From Chloroflexota bacterium (GTDB lineage: Bacteria > Chloroflexota > Anaerolineae > Anaerolineales > Villigracilaceae), in NCBI GenBank assembly GCA_017743695.1, contig JAGHYK010000003.1, positions 1-38,615 of the forward strand: 38,615 nucleotides of DNA, in the 5' to 3' direction. Every line of letters begins with the position of its first letter. Positions within the stretch are counted from its first letter, which is position 1. The position numbers were made by a program, and so were the translations under genes. Shown piece after piece: positions 26,653-34,998 of the stretch. The notes under the pieces were generated by a model. It worked only from the letters and a program-made list of their open reading frames with translations, was not told where the DNA came from and searched no databases.

Positions 26653-27840
26653 TTATTCCCACGTTCGCTCATCGCGAATGAGCGGCGCGGTGGGGGGGAG
26701 CTGGTCTGCAGAGACGAATTCGACCTCCAGGCTGAACTTGAGCGCTTCCCGTGCCATGCGGGCGATCTGGGCAGCGAAATCCGAAGGATCGGCTACGGGC
26801 CGGCGCAGGAGCAGGCGAAGGGTCAGAAAATCGCGGTGCTCATGGCGCGTGATCAGCGCCTGGCCGCGCTCAATTTCTGGGAAGCGGCCCAGGAAATCGC
26901 TGAGCTGACGCGGATGCAGGAACATGCCACGTACCTTGACGGCATCTCCCACCCGTCCGTGCCAGCCCATCAGGCGCGGCGAGGTGCGCCCACAGACGCA
27001 GGGTTCCGGATTGAGAGCCGAAAGGTCGCCGGTGCCGAAGCGTACCAGGGCATAGTAGGGATTGCGCAACGTTACCACAATTTCCCCTACTTCGCCCGGA
27101 GGCAGGGGTTGACCGCTGTGGATGTCGCATATTTGAATCCAGACATCTTCGGGCACATGCCAGCCGTTTTCGGCTTCGCATTCATAGCCCAGATTGCCGC
27201 ATTCGGCTGTTCCGTATCCCTGGCGCGCAATGCGTACCCCGTGTTCGTGCAGCCAGGCGCGCAGCGAAGGCGGCAGCGGCTCGGCGGTAAAAAAGGCTTT
27301 CTCGATGGCGGGTTTCAGCCCAAGCGCTTCGGCTTTCTCGATTAACGCCTTCAGGTAGGAGGGTAGCCCCACGTAGCCGTTGACCTTCAAATCGGCCAGC
27401 AAGCGCGCCTGTTGTTCCTGATTGCCCACTCCGCCGGGGATCACGGTGCAGCCGAGCGCATACAATCCCTCCTCGAACATGGCGCCGGCCGGGGTGAGAT
27501 GATAGCCAAAGCAGTTTAAAACCCGATCTCCGGGGCCGAACCCGGCCGCGGCCAGAGCGGGCGCCCATCGCCAGTAGTCCGGCTGGGGTGGTTCCGGATC
27601 GTAGATTGGCCCTGGGGATTGGAAAATGCGCCGCAGTTCGCTCAACTCACAGGCCAGGAAGCCGCCAAAGGGGGGATGGGCTGCCTGGATGTCTGTCAGT
27701 TGATCCTTTCGCATGACCGGCAGCCTGTTCAGGTCATCCAGCGTGCGAATTTGCGCGGCCTCCAGCCCGGCCTGCTGCAGGCGTTCGGCAAAGCCGGGCG
27801 CATGGGCAGCCAGATGCAGGATCAGTTCTGCAAGCTCCAT
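26653..27840 (-). CDS. PaaK-like aryl/acyl-CoA ligase (AMP-forming)
   Basis: This 395-residue protein resembles phenylacetate-CoA ligase and its relatives. The N-terminus has the family LPVMRKDQL segment, the middle has the QGYGTAECG motif (adenylate-binding, equivalent to A5), and the C-terminal part has RFGTGDLSALN, CVCGRTSPRL and GRVGDAVKVRGMFLHP, all typical of PaaK. The canonical N-terminal Ser/Thr/Gly-rich P-loop is shortened or divergent (IFQSPGPIYDPE). It should activate a carboxylic acid to its CoA thioester through an acyl adenylate; the acid is not known. It is the last gene of the liv cluster, starting 7 bp after livF ends. Confidence 0.86.
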   Translation of the reverse strand: MELAELILHLAAHAPGFAERLQQAGLEAAQIRTLDDLNRLPVMRKDQLTDIQAAHPPFGGFLACELSELRRIFQSPGPIYDPEPPQPDYWRWAPALAAAGFGPGDRVLNCFGYHLTPAGAMFEEGLYALGCTVIPGGVGNQEQQARLLADLKVNGYVGLPSYLKALIEKAEALGLKPAIEKAFFTAEPLPPSLRAWLHEHGVRIARQGYGTAECGNLGYECEAENGWHVPEDVWIQICDIHSGQPLPPGEVGEIVVTLRNPYYALVRFGTGDLSALNPEPCVCGRTSPRLMGWHGRVGDAVKVRGMFLHPRQLSDFLGRFPEIERGQALITRHEHRDFLTLRLLLRRPVADPSDFAAQIARMAREALKFSLEVEFVSADQLPPTAPLIRDERTWE

Positions 27841-27847
27841 CGTTCCC

Positions 27848-28639
27848 TCAGCTTAACCAGCGTTTGCGGCGCTTATAGTGTTTGACCTCGCGGTAGGATT
27901 TTCGCTGGCCTACTTCACTCAGCCCCAGGTAGAATTCGCGCACATCGGCGTTTTGGCGCAGATCGTTGGGGTATCCTTCCAGCACAATGCGCCCGTTTTC
28001 CATGATATAGGCGTAATCGGCGACCTGAAGCGCCAGGTTGGCATTCTGCTCGACCAGCAGGAGGGTGGTGCCCTGTTCCTGATTGATGCGCTGGATGATG
28101 TGAAAGATTTCGGCGACCAGGAGGGGCGCCAGGCCGAGCGAGGGTTCATCGAGCATCATCAAGCGAGGTTGCGCCATCAACGCGCGACCAATGGCCAGCA
28201 TTTGCTGTTCACCACCGGAGAGATAGCCAGCACGCTGGGTGCGACGTTCTTTCAAGCGCGGGAAATAGTGATACACCATCTCTAACTCACGATTCAGATT
28301 CAATCCGCGCCGCGTATATCCCCCCGCAATCAGATTCTCCTCGACGGTGAGATGCTCGAAGACGCGCCGCCCTTCCATGACCTGGAAGATGCCCATGCGC
28401 ACGATCTCCGCTGCATCCCGATGGTGAATGCGCTCGCCCATGAATTCAATGCTGCCGTCGGTCACTTCGCCGTTATCTGGCTTGAGCAGGCCGGAGATGG
28501 CTTTCAGCGTGGTGGATTTGCCGGCTCCATTGGAGCCAAGCAAGGCAACAATTTTGCCCTGTGGCACCTGCAGGGACATTCCTTTGAGTACCAGGATGAC
28601 CTTGTTGTAGATGACTTCCACATTATTCAGGCTGAGCAT
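27848..28639 (-). CDS. livF: LivF-type ABC transporter ATPase
   Basis: This 263-residue ATPase of the branched-chain amino acid (HAAT) transporter family has Walker A GSNGAGKS and the LivF-type start LSLNNVEVIYNKVILVLKG. The signature segment is YLSGGEQQMLAIGRALM and Walker B is LMMLDEPSLGLAP. The C-terminus is about 25 residues longer than LivF of E. coli and very basic (HYKRRKRW). Start ATG 28639 has GAGGA upstream; a start at 28717 would run through the intergenic hairpin. With LivG it drives import through LivH and LivM. Confidence 0.92.
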   Translation of the reverse strand: MLSLNNVEVIYNKVILVLKGMSLQVPQGKIVALLGSNGAGKSTTLKAISGLLKPDNGEVTDGSIEFMGERIHHRDAAEIVRMGIFQVMEGRRVFEHLTVEENLIAGGYTRRGLNLNRELEMVYHYFPRLKERRTQRAGYLSGGEQQMLAIGRALMAQPRLMMLDEPSLGLAPLLVAEIFHIIQRINQEQGTTLLLVEQNANLALQVADYAYIMENGRIVLEGYPNDLRQNADVREFYLGLSEVGQRKSYREVKHYKRRKRWLS

Positions 28640-28691
28640 GTCGTCCTCGTGGATTTGGGGTCGCAAGGGCGAGGGAATCGGTAGAGGGGGA

Positions 28692-28718
28692 AATGGGGAG
28701 GGTGGGACCCTCCCCATT
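28692..28718 (-). terminator. Hairpin between livK and livF
   Basis: An 11-bp perfect stem, aatggggaggg (28692-28702) with ccctccccatt (28708-28718), has a 5-base loop and begins 9 bp after the livK stop. On the transcribed strand no U-tract follows, so it is more likely an RNA stabiliser or partial attenuator than a full terminator. Such elements favour higher levels of the binding protein. Confidence 0.55.
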
Positions 28719-28726
28719 GGTTCCCA

Positions 28727-30007
28727 TTATTTCTGGGCGGAGATGTAGTCGCTGAGCTGGACCCATTGCCCGTTTTCGACCTTGAACAGGCGAGCGGCCT
28801 TGTTCCCACCGTGATCGGTCGGGGTAAAGGTGATCGGCGCCGTTACGCCGCCGGTATCGAAGTTCTGGATCGTTTCCAGCGCAGCGCGGATGTTCTCGCC
28901 GGTCACTTCCTTCCCTTCCTTGATGACGCGGCGAATGCCCTCGGTCATCACGGCCATGGTCCACCAACCCTGGATGTAGTGCAGACCCTTTTCCTGCAGG
29001 CTGGATCCCTGGGACTTGAGCCATTCGTCGGCATCTTTGTGTCCAGGGACGGGGGAAGTCGGCGGTGTGAAGGGGATGACCCCCACCACGCCTTCGGCAG
29101 CCGGGCCGGCCAGCTTGATGAAGATCTCATCCGCACACCAGTTGAGCAGGATGAATTGCATCTTATCCTTCATCCCCTGGTTGGTGGCATCTTTCAGCAG
29201 GACAGCAGCCGGGCTGGAAACGGTGTGTACAATGACGTAATTGGCGCCGAACTGCTCAATTTGAGCCAGCTCCGCCACGTAATCGGTGGCGCCTTTGGGC
29301 ATGGCAAGGCTGGTGAAGGCCACTCCGTTGGCTTCCGCAAAGGCTTTGGCATCTGCGACCGGCGATTGGCCAAAGGGACTGTCGTGGTGGATGAGGGCCA
29401 CTTTGGGTTTATCGCTGTGCCCTTTAGCGGCCCAATCTTGCATTGCCCAGCGAATGGCGATGATGGCCTGATCGGAGTAGGTGGTCCCGATCAGGAAGTT
29501 ATAAGGCGCCTTGTCAATCTGGGTCAGCGCTGCCGAGTACGAAGCGGACATGAAGGGTATCTTGTCCTCAGCAATGCGCGGGCGCAGGGCTTCTGTATCG
29601 CCAGTGCCCCATCCCATGAACGCAACCACGCCCTCGCTGACGAACTGACTGTAGAGCTGTTCTGCCTGATCGGTCTTGTAAGCGTAGTCGGCGGAGATCA
29701 GCTCAATCGGGTGACCTTCCACGCCGCCCTGTTTGTTGAGCCATTCCACGAATCCCTTTACGCCTTCGGAATAAGGCGTACCTACGTCAGCGGTGGCACC
29801 GGTCAGATCGAAAATGGCGCCTACCTTGATCGGCTCCTTTGGCTTTGGGGTTTCTGTGGGTGCAGCAGGTGCCTGGGTTTGGACGGGGGCCTGCGTTTGA
29901 GCGGGAGCCTGCGTTTGAGGGGGCGCAACGGGTGTCTGCGGCCGGCAGGCGCTGAGCGCCAGGATGGCGATAAGCAGCAGCACAACGAACGTTTTGATGC
30001 GAGACAT
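28727..30007 (-). CDS. livK: LivK-type substrate-binding lipoprotein
   Basis: This 426-residue protein is the extracytoplasmic solute receptor of the Liv transporter. The signal peptide ends in the lipobox ALSAC (Cys21). A repeated Gln-Thr-Gln-Ala-Pro linker (about 25-55) follows, then a type I periplasmic binding fold (about 60-420): IKVGAIFDLTG at the start, a middle YSAALTQIDKAPYNF region and ALIHHDSPFGQS. The ligand family includes branched-chain amino acids, amides and aromatic or aliphatic acids; the ligand here is unknown. The ATG at 30007 is preceded by AGGAGGA. It is the fifth gene of the cluster. Confidence 0.93.
   Translation of the reverse strand: MSRIKTFVVLLLIAILALSACRPQTPVAPPQTQAPAQTQAPVQTQAPAAPTETPKPKEPIKVGAIFDLTGATADVGTPYSEGVKGFVEWLNKQGGVEGHPIELISADYAYKTDQAEQLYSQFVSEGVVAFMGWGTGDTEALRPRIAEDKIPFMSASYSAALTQIDKAPYNFLIGTTYSDQAIIAIRWAMQDWAAKGHSDKPKVALIHHDSPFGQSPVADAKAFAEANGVAFTSLAMPKGATDYVAELAQIEQFGANYVIVHTVSSPAAVLLKDATNQGMKDKMQFILLNWCADEIFIKLAGPAAEGVVGVIPFTPPTSPVPGHKDADEWLKSQGSSLQEKGLHYIQGWWTMAVMTEGIRRVIKEGKEVTGENIRAALETIQNFDTGGVTAPITFTPTDHGGNKAARLFKVENGQWVQLSDYISAQK
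29871..29923 (-). repeat. Tandem 18-bp repeat in the livK linker
   Basis: Three imperfect 18-base units (29871-29888, 29889-29906, 29907-29923) encode repeated QTQAPA/V residues. This forms the flexible tether between the lipid anchor and the binding domain and could vary in copy number. Confidence 0.8.
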
Positions 30008-30105
30008 ATCTTCCTCCTTATTTGTTGAGTGTTTGAAATTCAAGTCGTGAAACGTTGGAGCGGGCGAAGCATGAAAACGATAGAATCACCTCCTTTCAAT
30101 GCGCC

Positions 30106-31149
30106 TCAATAGCTGAAAGGCCACAGGCGGAAATAATCCTTGATGTCCTTCCAGATTTTGTTCAACCCTTCCGACTCAAAGATCAGGAAGATGATGATCA
30201 CCAGCCCGAAAATAGCCAGTTGAATGAAGGGGATCAGGCCCTCGATGGCCGGAAACGAGGCTTTCATGGCCCGTCCCAGGTTGGTGATCAGGGCCGGCAA
30301 CAGGGTCATGAAGGCGGCTCCCAGGTAGGAGCCGGTTACCGATCCCAGCCCGCCGATAATGATCATCGCCAGATACGTGACCGAAACGTCCATGGTGAAT
30401 CGTTCCCAGTTGACAATTGTGCGATAGTGGGCCAGGAGCGCACCGGCCAGTCCGACGACGAACGAGGAGATGGCAAAGGCCAGTAACTTGTAGCGGAACA
30501 GGTCAATCCCCATCACGGAAGCGGCAATATCCTGATCGCGAATGGCCACAAAGGCGCGACCGTAATGGGTGCGGAAGAGATTAACCGTCATGATGGTAAT
30601 CAGAACGGCTGTTCCCCAGATAACCCAGTAAAAGTTAAAGTCGGTGTTCATCTTGACGCCGAACAGTTTGGGCGTCGGCACAACCAGCGCTTCCACGCCG
30701 CCGGTCACCGCTTTCCAGTGCGTCACGATCCACAGGATGATCACCTGAGCGGCCAGGGTGGCAATGGCCAGATAGAGACCTTTCAGACGCAACGAGGGGA
30801 GACCGAAGAACGTCCCAACCAGCGCGGTAAAGAGAGCGGCCACAGGGATCGAAGCCCACCAGGGGACGCCGTAATGCGCCGTCAGGATGCCGGCAGTGTA
30901 AGCGCCAACTGCCATGAAGGCGCCCTGTCCCAGGCTGATCTGCCCGGTGTAACCGACCAGGATGTTCAGCCCGATGGCTCCGATCACTGCAATTCCTATC
31001 TGGTTGGCCAGCGTGAGGTAGTAGCGACTGGCAAAGAAGGGAAACGAGAGGAGCAAAAGGATCAAAATTGCCAGACGAATGCGCTGAGCCGGCGTCTTGC
31101 GCAGCGCCATGTCTTGTTCGTAGGAGGTGTAGTAAATACCCGAAATCAT
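30106..31149 (-). CDS. livM: LivM-type ABC transporter permease
   Basis: This 348-residue protein has about nine membrane segments and the LivM family segments NILVGYTGQISLGQGAFMAVGAY and YLAMIIIGGLGSVTGSYLGA. It forms the channel with LivH. The ATG at 31149 is taken, with GGAGT about 10 bases upstream; an in-frame GTG at 31164 would overlap the end of livH by 4 bp and is also possible. Livs downstream and upstream lie on the same strand with short gaps. Confidence 0.92.
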   Translation of the reverse strand: MISGIYYTSYEQDMALRKTPAQRIRLAILILLLLSFPFFASRYYLTLANQIGIAVIGAIGLNILVGYTGQISLGQGAFMAVGAYTAGILTAHYGVPWWASIPVAALFTALVGTFFGLPSLRLKGLYLAIATLAAQVIILWIVTHWKAVTGGVEALVVPTPKLFGVKMNTDFNFYWVIWGTAVLITIMTVNLFRTHYGRAFVAIRDQDIAASVMGIDLFRYKLLAFAISSFVVGLAGALLAHYRTIVNWERFTMDVSVTYLAMIIIGGLGSVTGSYLGAAFMTLLPALITNLGRAMKASFPAIEGLIPFIQLAIFGLVIIIFLIFESEGLNKIWKDIKDYFRLWPFSY

Positions 31150-31160
31150 GGCCAGACTCC

Positions 31161-32033
31161 TCACACGCGCTCGATGATCTCTTTCCCGAACAGACCATAG
31201 GGGCGGATCATCAGGATCAGGATCAGGATGATGAAGGGGAGCACCTGGTTCAACCCCTGACCGATATAGCCGCCGGTATATGCCTCCAGCAGGCCGATGA
31301 TGATGCCGCCGATGATGGCGCCGGGGATCGAATCCAGCCCACCCAGGATCACGACCGGGAAGACGCGCAGCCCAAAATTCGATAGCTCCGGGCCCACGCC
31401 GACGATGTTCGCGACCAGTGCGCCGGCAATCGCCGCGCTGACCGCAGCCAGCGCCCAGGCCCAGGCGAAGATGTGACTGACGCTGATCCCCATGCTCAGC
31501 GCAGCCGTCTGATCATCCGCTACGGCGCGCATGGCGATCCCCTCTTTGGATTTGCTGAAGAACAGGTTGAAGACCAGGAGCATGAGCATTGCGATCCCGA
31601 TGGCCCACAGGCGATCCGCGCCCACTTTTGCGCCGAGGATTTGCACAGCCTGGGTGGGGATGAAGGATGGAAAGGCTTGTGGCAGGTTGCCCCAGATGGT
31701 GCTGACCACCGCTCGCAACAGGCTGCTCAACCCGATGGTCACCATGATGACCGAAATCAGCGGCTCCCCGATCATCGGGCGCAGGATCAAGCGTTCGATC
31801 AGCACGCCGAGCAGGATGGCGATCAGCAGGGTGATCACCATCCCCAGCGTCCAGTGCAATCCAAACTGCACCACCATGGCGTAAATCAGATAAGCCCCGA
31901 TGAGCAGGAATTCTCCCTGGGCAAAGTTGATCACGTCACTGGCTTTGTAAATCAGCACAAAGCCGAGTGCGGCCAGGGCCAGAATCGCGCCATTTGTCAA
32001 ACCGGTGAGGGTGAGTTGCAAGAAGAGTTCCAT
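31161..32033 (-). CDS. livH: LivH-type ABC transporter permease
   Basis: This 290-residue protein has about eight membrane segments and the LivH motifs TNGAILALAALGFVLIYKAS, NFAQGEFLLIGAY and VVILGGLDSIPGAIIGG. It pairs with LivM as the transmembrane core of the importer. It starts 12 bp after the acyl-CoA synthetase stop. Confidence 0.94.
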   Translation of the reverse strand: MELFLQLTLTGLTNGAILALAALGFVLIYKASDVINFAQGEFLLIGAYLIYAMVVQFGLHWTLGMVITLLIAILLGVLIERLILRPMIGEPLISVIMVTIGLSSLLRAVVSTIWGNLPQAFPSFIPTQAVQILGAKVGADRLWAIGIAMLMLLVFNLFFSKSKEGIAMRAVADDQTAALSMGISVSHIFAWAWALAAVSAAIAGALVANIVGVGPELSNFGLRVFPVVILGGLDSIPGAIIGGIIIGLLEAYTGGYIGQGLNQVLPFIILILILMIRPYGLFGKEIIERV

Positions 32034-32045
32034 AGTTGCACCGTG

Positions 32046-33953
32046 TCAGGAAAGTTTACGTTCGCCGTCCAGGCTTTCAATGCTGACCCGCGTCTGAATT
32101 TTCGCTGTGCGCCCGTCCTGGTAGGTGATGGTGGTTTCCACGTCCACGTAAGAGGCGTGGCTATAGAGGGCGGAGATCAGATCGGCGTAGCGTTGTGCGA
32201 TCAGGCGCCGGCGCACCTTGCGCGTGCGGGTCAGTTCGGCGTCATCTGCATCCAGCTCTTTGTGCAGGAGCAGGAAGCGTTGAATGCGCGCCGCCGGCGG
32301 CAGGTCGGCGTTGGCCTGTTCGACGTGTTTGCGGATCAGGCGATAGACTTCTGGCTTTTGGGAAAGATCGGTATAGGTGGTATAGGCGATCTGGTGTTTT
32401 TCGGCCCATTTTCCGACGTTGGCGAAATCAATGTTGATCATCGCCGTCACGTAGGGCCAGTCGCCGCCAAAGACCACCGCTTCTTTGATGTAGGGGCTGA
32501 ATTTGAGCTTGTTTTCAATGAATTGCGGGCTGAACTTGGTGCCATCGTGCAGCGTCATCACGTCCTTGACGCGATCAATCACCACCAGATGGCCATCTTC
32601 ATCGAAGTAGCCGGCATCCCCTGAGTGTAACCAGCCATCCCGCAGCGCCTCAGCGGTCGCTTCGGGGTTGCGATAGTATCCCACCATCACGGCGGGCGAG
32701 CGCATCAGGATTTCACCGCTCTCGTCAATTTTGACTTCGGTCTCCGGCAATGGTGTGCCTACGGTCTGGAACTTAATATCCCCATCGCGATGCAGGACCG
32801 CAATGCCGTTGATTTCCGTCTGACCGTAGATTTGTTTGAGGTTAACGCCCAGGGCGTGGAAGAAGCGGAAGGTATCCGGGCCGAGCGCGGCGCCGCCGGT
32901 GTAGGCGCGTTTCAGGTGGCGCAATCCAAGTTGATCCTTGATTTCCTGGAACACCAGCCAGTCGGCCAGGAAGTAGAGCAAACGCAGCCAGGGCGAGGGG
33001 GTTTCTTTGCGGAAACGGGTGTCGGCCATACGGTAGCCGATGCGCATGGCCCAGTTATACATGGCGCGTTTCAGCGCGGTGGTATCTTCGATTTTGACCT
33101 GTACCTGGCTGACCAGGCTTTCCCAGATGCGCGGCGGGCTGAACATCACCTGTGGCCCGATTTCGCGCAGGTCGTGCTGCACGGTCTCCGGCTCTTCGGG
33201 GAAGTTCACGGTGAAACCGATCTGCAGGCCGCAGGACATGACCATCATCTGTTCCCCGATCCAGGCCAGGGGCAGGAAGGAGACGAAGTTATCCTGGGGT
33301 GTGAGCGGGTCTACTTTCATCAGGTTGCGTCCCATGCTGAGCATGGATTTATGCGTGAGCATGGCCAGCTTTGGGTTGGCGGTGGTGCCGGAGGTCGTGG
33401 AGAGGATGGCGATGTCGTCGCCGCGCCCCTGCGAAAGGCGCTCCTCAAACCACCCTGGATGCTCTTTTTCGTATTCCCGGCCCAACGCCTCGACCTGGGG
33501 GAAGTACATCAGGAATTCTTCGGTGTAGTTCCGCAGGCCTTTGGGATCGTAGTAGATGACTTTGCGCACCCCCTGGAGCTGGGGCCAGATTTCCAGGATT
33601 TTATCTACCTGCTCCTGGTCTTCAACGACGACGAAGGTCACGTCCGCGTGGTTGAGGATATAGACGACCTCCGAAGCAATCGAATCCTGATAGACGCCGA
33701 CGCTTTTGGCGCCAACCGATTGAGCGGCAAGTTCGGCGATCAGCCATTCCGGCCGGTTATCTCCGATGATGGCGATGGTCTCTTGCGGCTGCAGCCCCAG
33801 GCTGACCAGTCCCAACGCGAAGTATTTGACGTGCTCATAGTACTCGCGCCAGGTCAGGGTCTGCCATATTCCGTACAGGCGTTCTCGCAGGGCTGGACGG
33901 TTCGGGGTACGTTGGGCATGTTCGTAGAGGAATTGAGGTAAGGTCTCAGGCAT
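32046..33953 (-). CDS. AMP-forming long-chain acyl-CoA synthetase-like protein
   Basis: This 635-residue protein belongs to the ANL adenylating superfamily and has the length and layout of long-chain acyl-CoA synthetases. The phosphate-binding loop is STTSGTTANPK (about 190-200), the A5-type motif is IYGQTEING, and the ATP-binding GWLHSGDAGYFDEDG is followed by VIDRVKDVM. It should convert a carboxylic acid, CoA and ATP to acyl-CoA, AMP and pyrophosphate in the cytoplasm. It sits between livG and livH, separated by 9 and 12 bp, so it is part of the transport operon and may trap the imported substrate as a CoA ester. GAGGTGAG precedes the ATG. Confidence 0.9.
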   Translation of the reverse strand: MPETLPQFLYEHAQRTPNRPALRERLYGIWQTLTWREYYEHVKYFALGLVSLGLQPQETIAIIGDNRPEWLIAELAAQSVGAKSVGVYQDSIASEVVYILNHADVTFVVVEDQEQVDKILEIWPQLQGVRKVIYYDPKGLRNYTEEFLMYFPQVEALGREYEKEHPGWFEERLSQGRGDDIAILSTTSGTTANPKLAMLTHKSMLSMGRNLMKVDPLTPQDNFVSFLPLAWIGEQMMVMSCGLQIGFTVNFPEEPETVQHDLREIGPQVMFSPPRIWESLVSQVQVKIEDTTALKRAMYNWAMRIGYRMADTRFRKETPSPWLRLLYFLADWLVFQEIKDQLGLRHLKRAYTGGAALGPDTFRFFHALGVNLKQIYGQTEINGIAVLHRDGDIKFQTVGTPLPETEVKIDESGEILMRSPAVMVGYYRNPEATAEALRDGWLHSGDAGYFDEDGHLVVIDRVKDVMTLHDGTKFSPQFIENKLKFSPYIKEAVVFGGDWPYVTAMINIDFANVGKWAEKHQIAYTTYTDLSQKPEVYRLIRKHVEQANADLPPAARIQRFLLLHKELDADDAELTRTRKVRRRLIAQRYADLISALYSHASYVDVETTITYQDGRTAKIQTRVSIESLDGERKLS

Positions 33954-33962
33954 GGTCTCACC

Positions 33963-34820
33963 TCAAGATTTGGAGAAGGGGCGGCTCAGGAGGGCGGCGT
34001 GCTCTTCTCCGAGATAGGCTTCGATCACCAGCGGGTTGTTGCGTACTTCGTCGGGGGTGCCTTCGGCAATTTTTTGCCCGAAGTTGAGCACGGCGACGCG
34101 ATCGCTGATGTCCATGACAACGCCCATATCGTGCTCGATGAGCACGATGGTCACGCCATATTCTTCGTTCACGTCCAGGATGAAGCGCGCCATATCCTCT
34201 TTTTCCTCCGTGTTCATCCCCGCCATAGGTTCATCCAGCAGCAGGATCGCCGGGCGCAGGGCCAGGGCGCGTCCCAGCTCGACCCGCTTTTGCAATCCGT
34301 AGGGCAGGGTGGCGACGACCTTGTTACGGATCGCCTGGATTTCGAGCAGTTCGATGATGTCCTCGATGAATCTGCGGAATTGAATCTGTTCTCTTTGCGC
34401 CATCCCCCAGTAGATCAGGCTGGCCAGGAGATTGCTCTTCATGTGGATATGTGCGCCGGCCAGCAGGTTGTCTAACACCGTCATGTGGCGGAACAATTCG
34501 ATGTTTTGGAAGGTGCGCGCCACACCCAGGCGGGCGATCTGATGGGGTCTCAGGTGCGTCAGGTCGTGTTCGCCGTTGTGATAGAAGAGAATGCGACCGC
34601 GTTGAGGATGATAGAGGCCGCTGATGCAGTTCAGCAGGCTGGTTTTGCCGGCGCCGTTCGGCCCGATGATGGCAAAAATCTCCCCCTGACGAATTTGCAG
34701 ATCAACGCCCAGGAGAGCGGTCACCCCTCCGAAGTTCAGTTGCAGATGCTCCACGGAGAGCTGGAGCTCGCCAGGGCGCAGCGAACTGCTATTGAGTTGA
34801 CTGCTAAAACCGCGCTGCAT
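33963..34820 (-). CDS. livG: LivG-type ABC transporter ATPase
   Basis: This 285-residue ATPase has a Walker A GPNGAGKT, the LivG-type early segment LNFGGVTALLGVDLQI, a signature region LPYGLQKRVELGRAL in which the usual LSGGQ is replaced by LPYGLQ as is common in LivG, and Walker B ILLLDEPMAGMN. It works with LivF. It is the first gene of the cluster, with GGGAGCG upstream of the ATG. Confidence 0.93.
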   Translation of the reverse strand: MQRGFSSQLNSSSLRPGELQLSVEHLQLNFGGVTALLGVDLQIRQGEIFAIIGPNGAGKTSLLNCISGLYHPQRGRILFYHNGEHDLTHLRPHQIARLGVARTFQNIELFRHMTVLDNLLAGAHIHMKSNLLASLIYWGMAQREQIQFRRFIEDIIELLEIQAIRNKVVATLPYGLQKRVELGRALALRPAILLLDEPMAGMNTEEKEDMARFILDVNEEYGVTIVLIEHDMGVVMDISDRVAVLNFGQKIAEGTPDEVRNNPLVIEAYLGEEHAALLSRPFSKS

Positions 34821-34867
34821 AGACGCTCCCGGTGAGAAGGATGAGTCTGAATCGTAAACTCACCCCT

Positions 34868-34899
34868 ACTATACGGCCCCACCGCTAACGAAGCGTCAA
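34868..34899 (-). promoter_or_regulatory. Possible promoter of the liv cluster
   Basis: On the minus strand TTGACG (34894-34899) and TATAGT (34868-34873) resemble -35 and -10 boxes, but the 20-base spacer is longer than ideal. It lies about 48 bp before livG. Confidence 0.35.
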
Positions 34900-34943
34900 A
34901 GAAGGCGTTAAAGAAAGCGTGAGGGCGGAAGTCTTGCATGGAG

Positions 34944-34976
34944 AAAAAAGACCCAGGAAGTGCTCCTTCCTGGGTC
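34944..34976 (-). terminator. Intrinsic terminator of the gcv operon
   Basis: gacccaggaag (34950-34960) pairs with cttcctgggtc (34966-34976) in an 11-bp perfect stem. On the minus strand it is followed directly by TTTTTT (34949-34944). It is 23 bp after the gcvPB stop. Confidence 0.92.
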
Positions 34977-34998
34977 GGTGGCGTAAGCGAGTGTTCGA

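Noticed and set aside
28766-30028. 420-residue plus-strand frame opposite livK
   Set aside because: Antisense of a well-supported binding-protein gene; no signal or domain.
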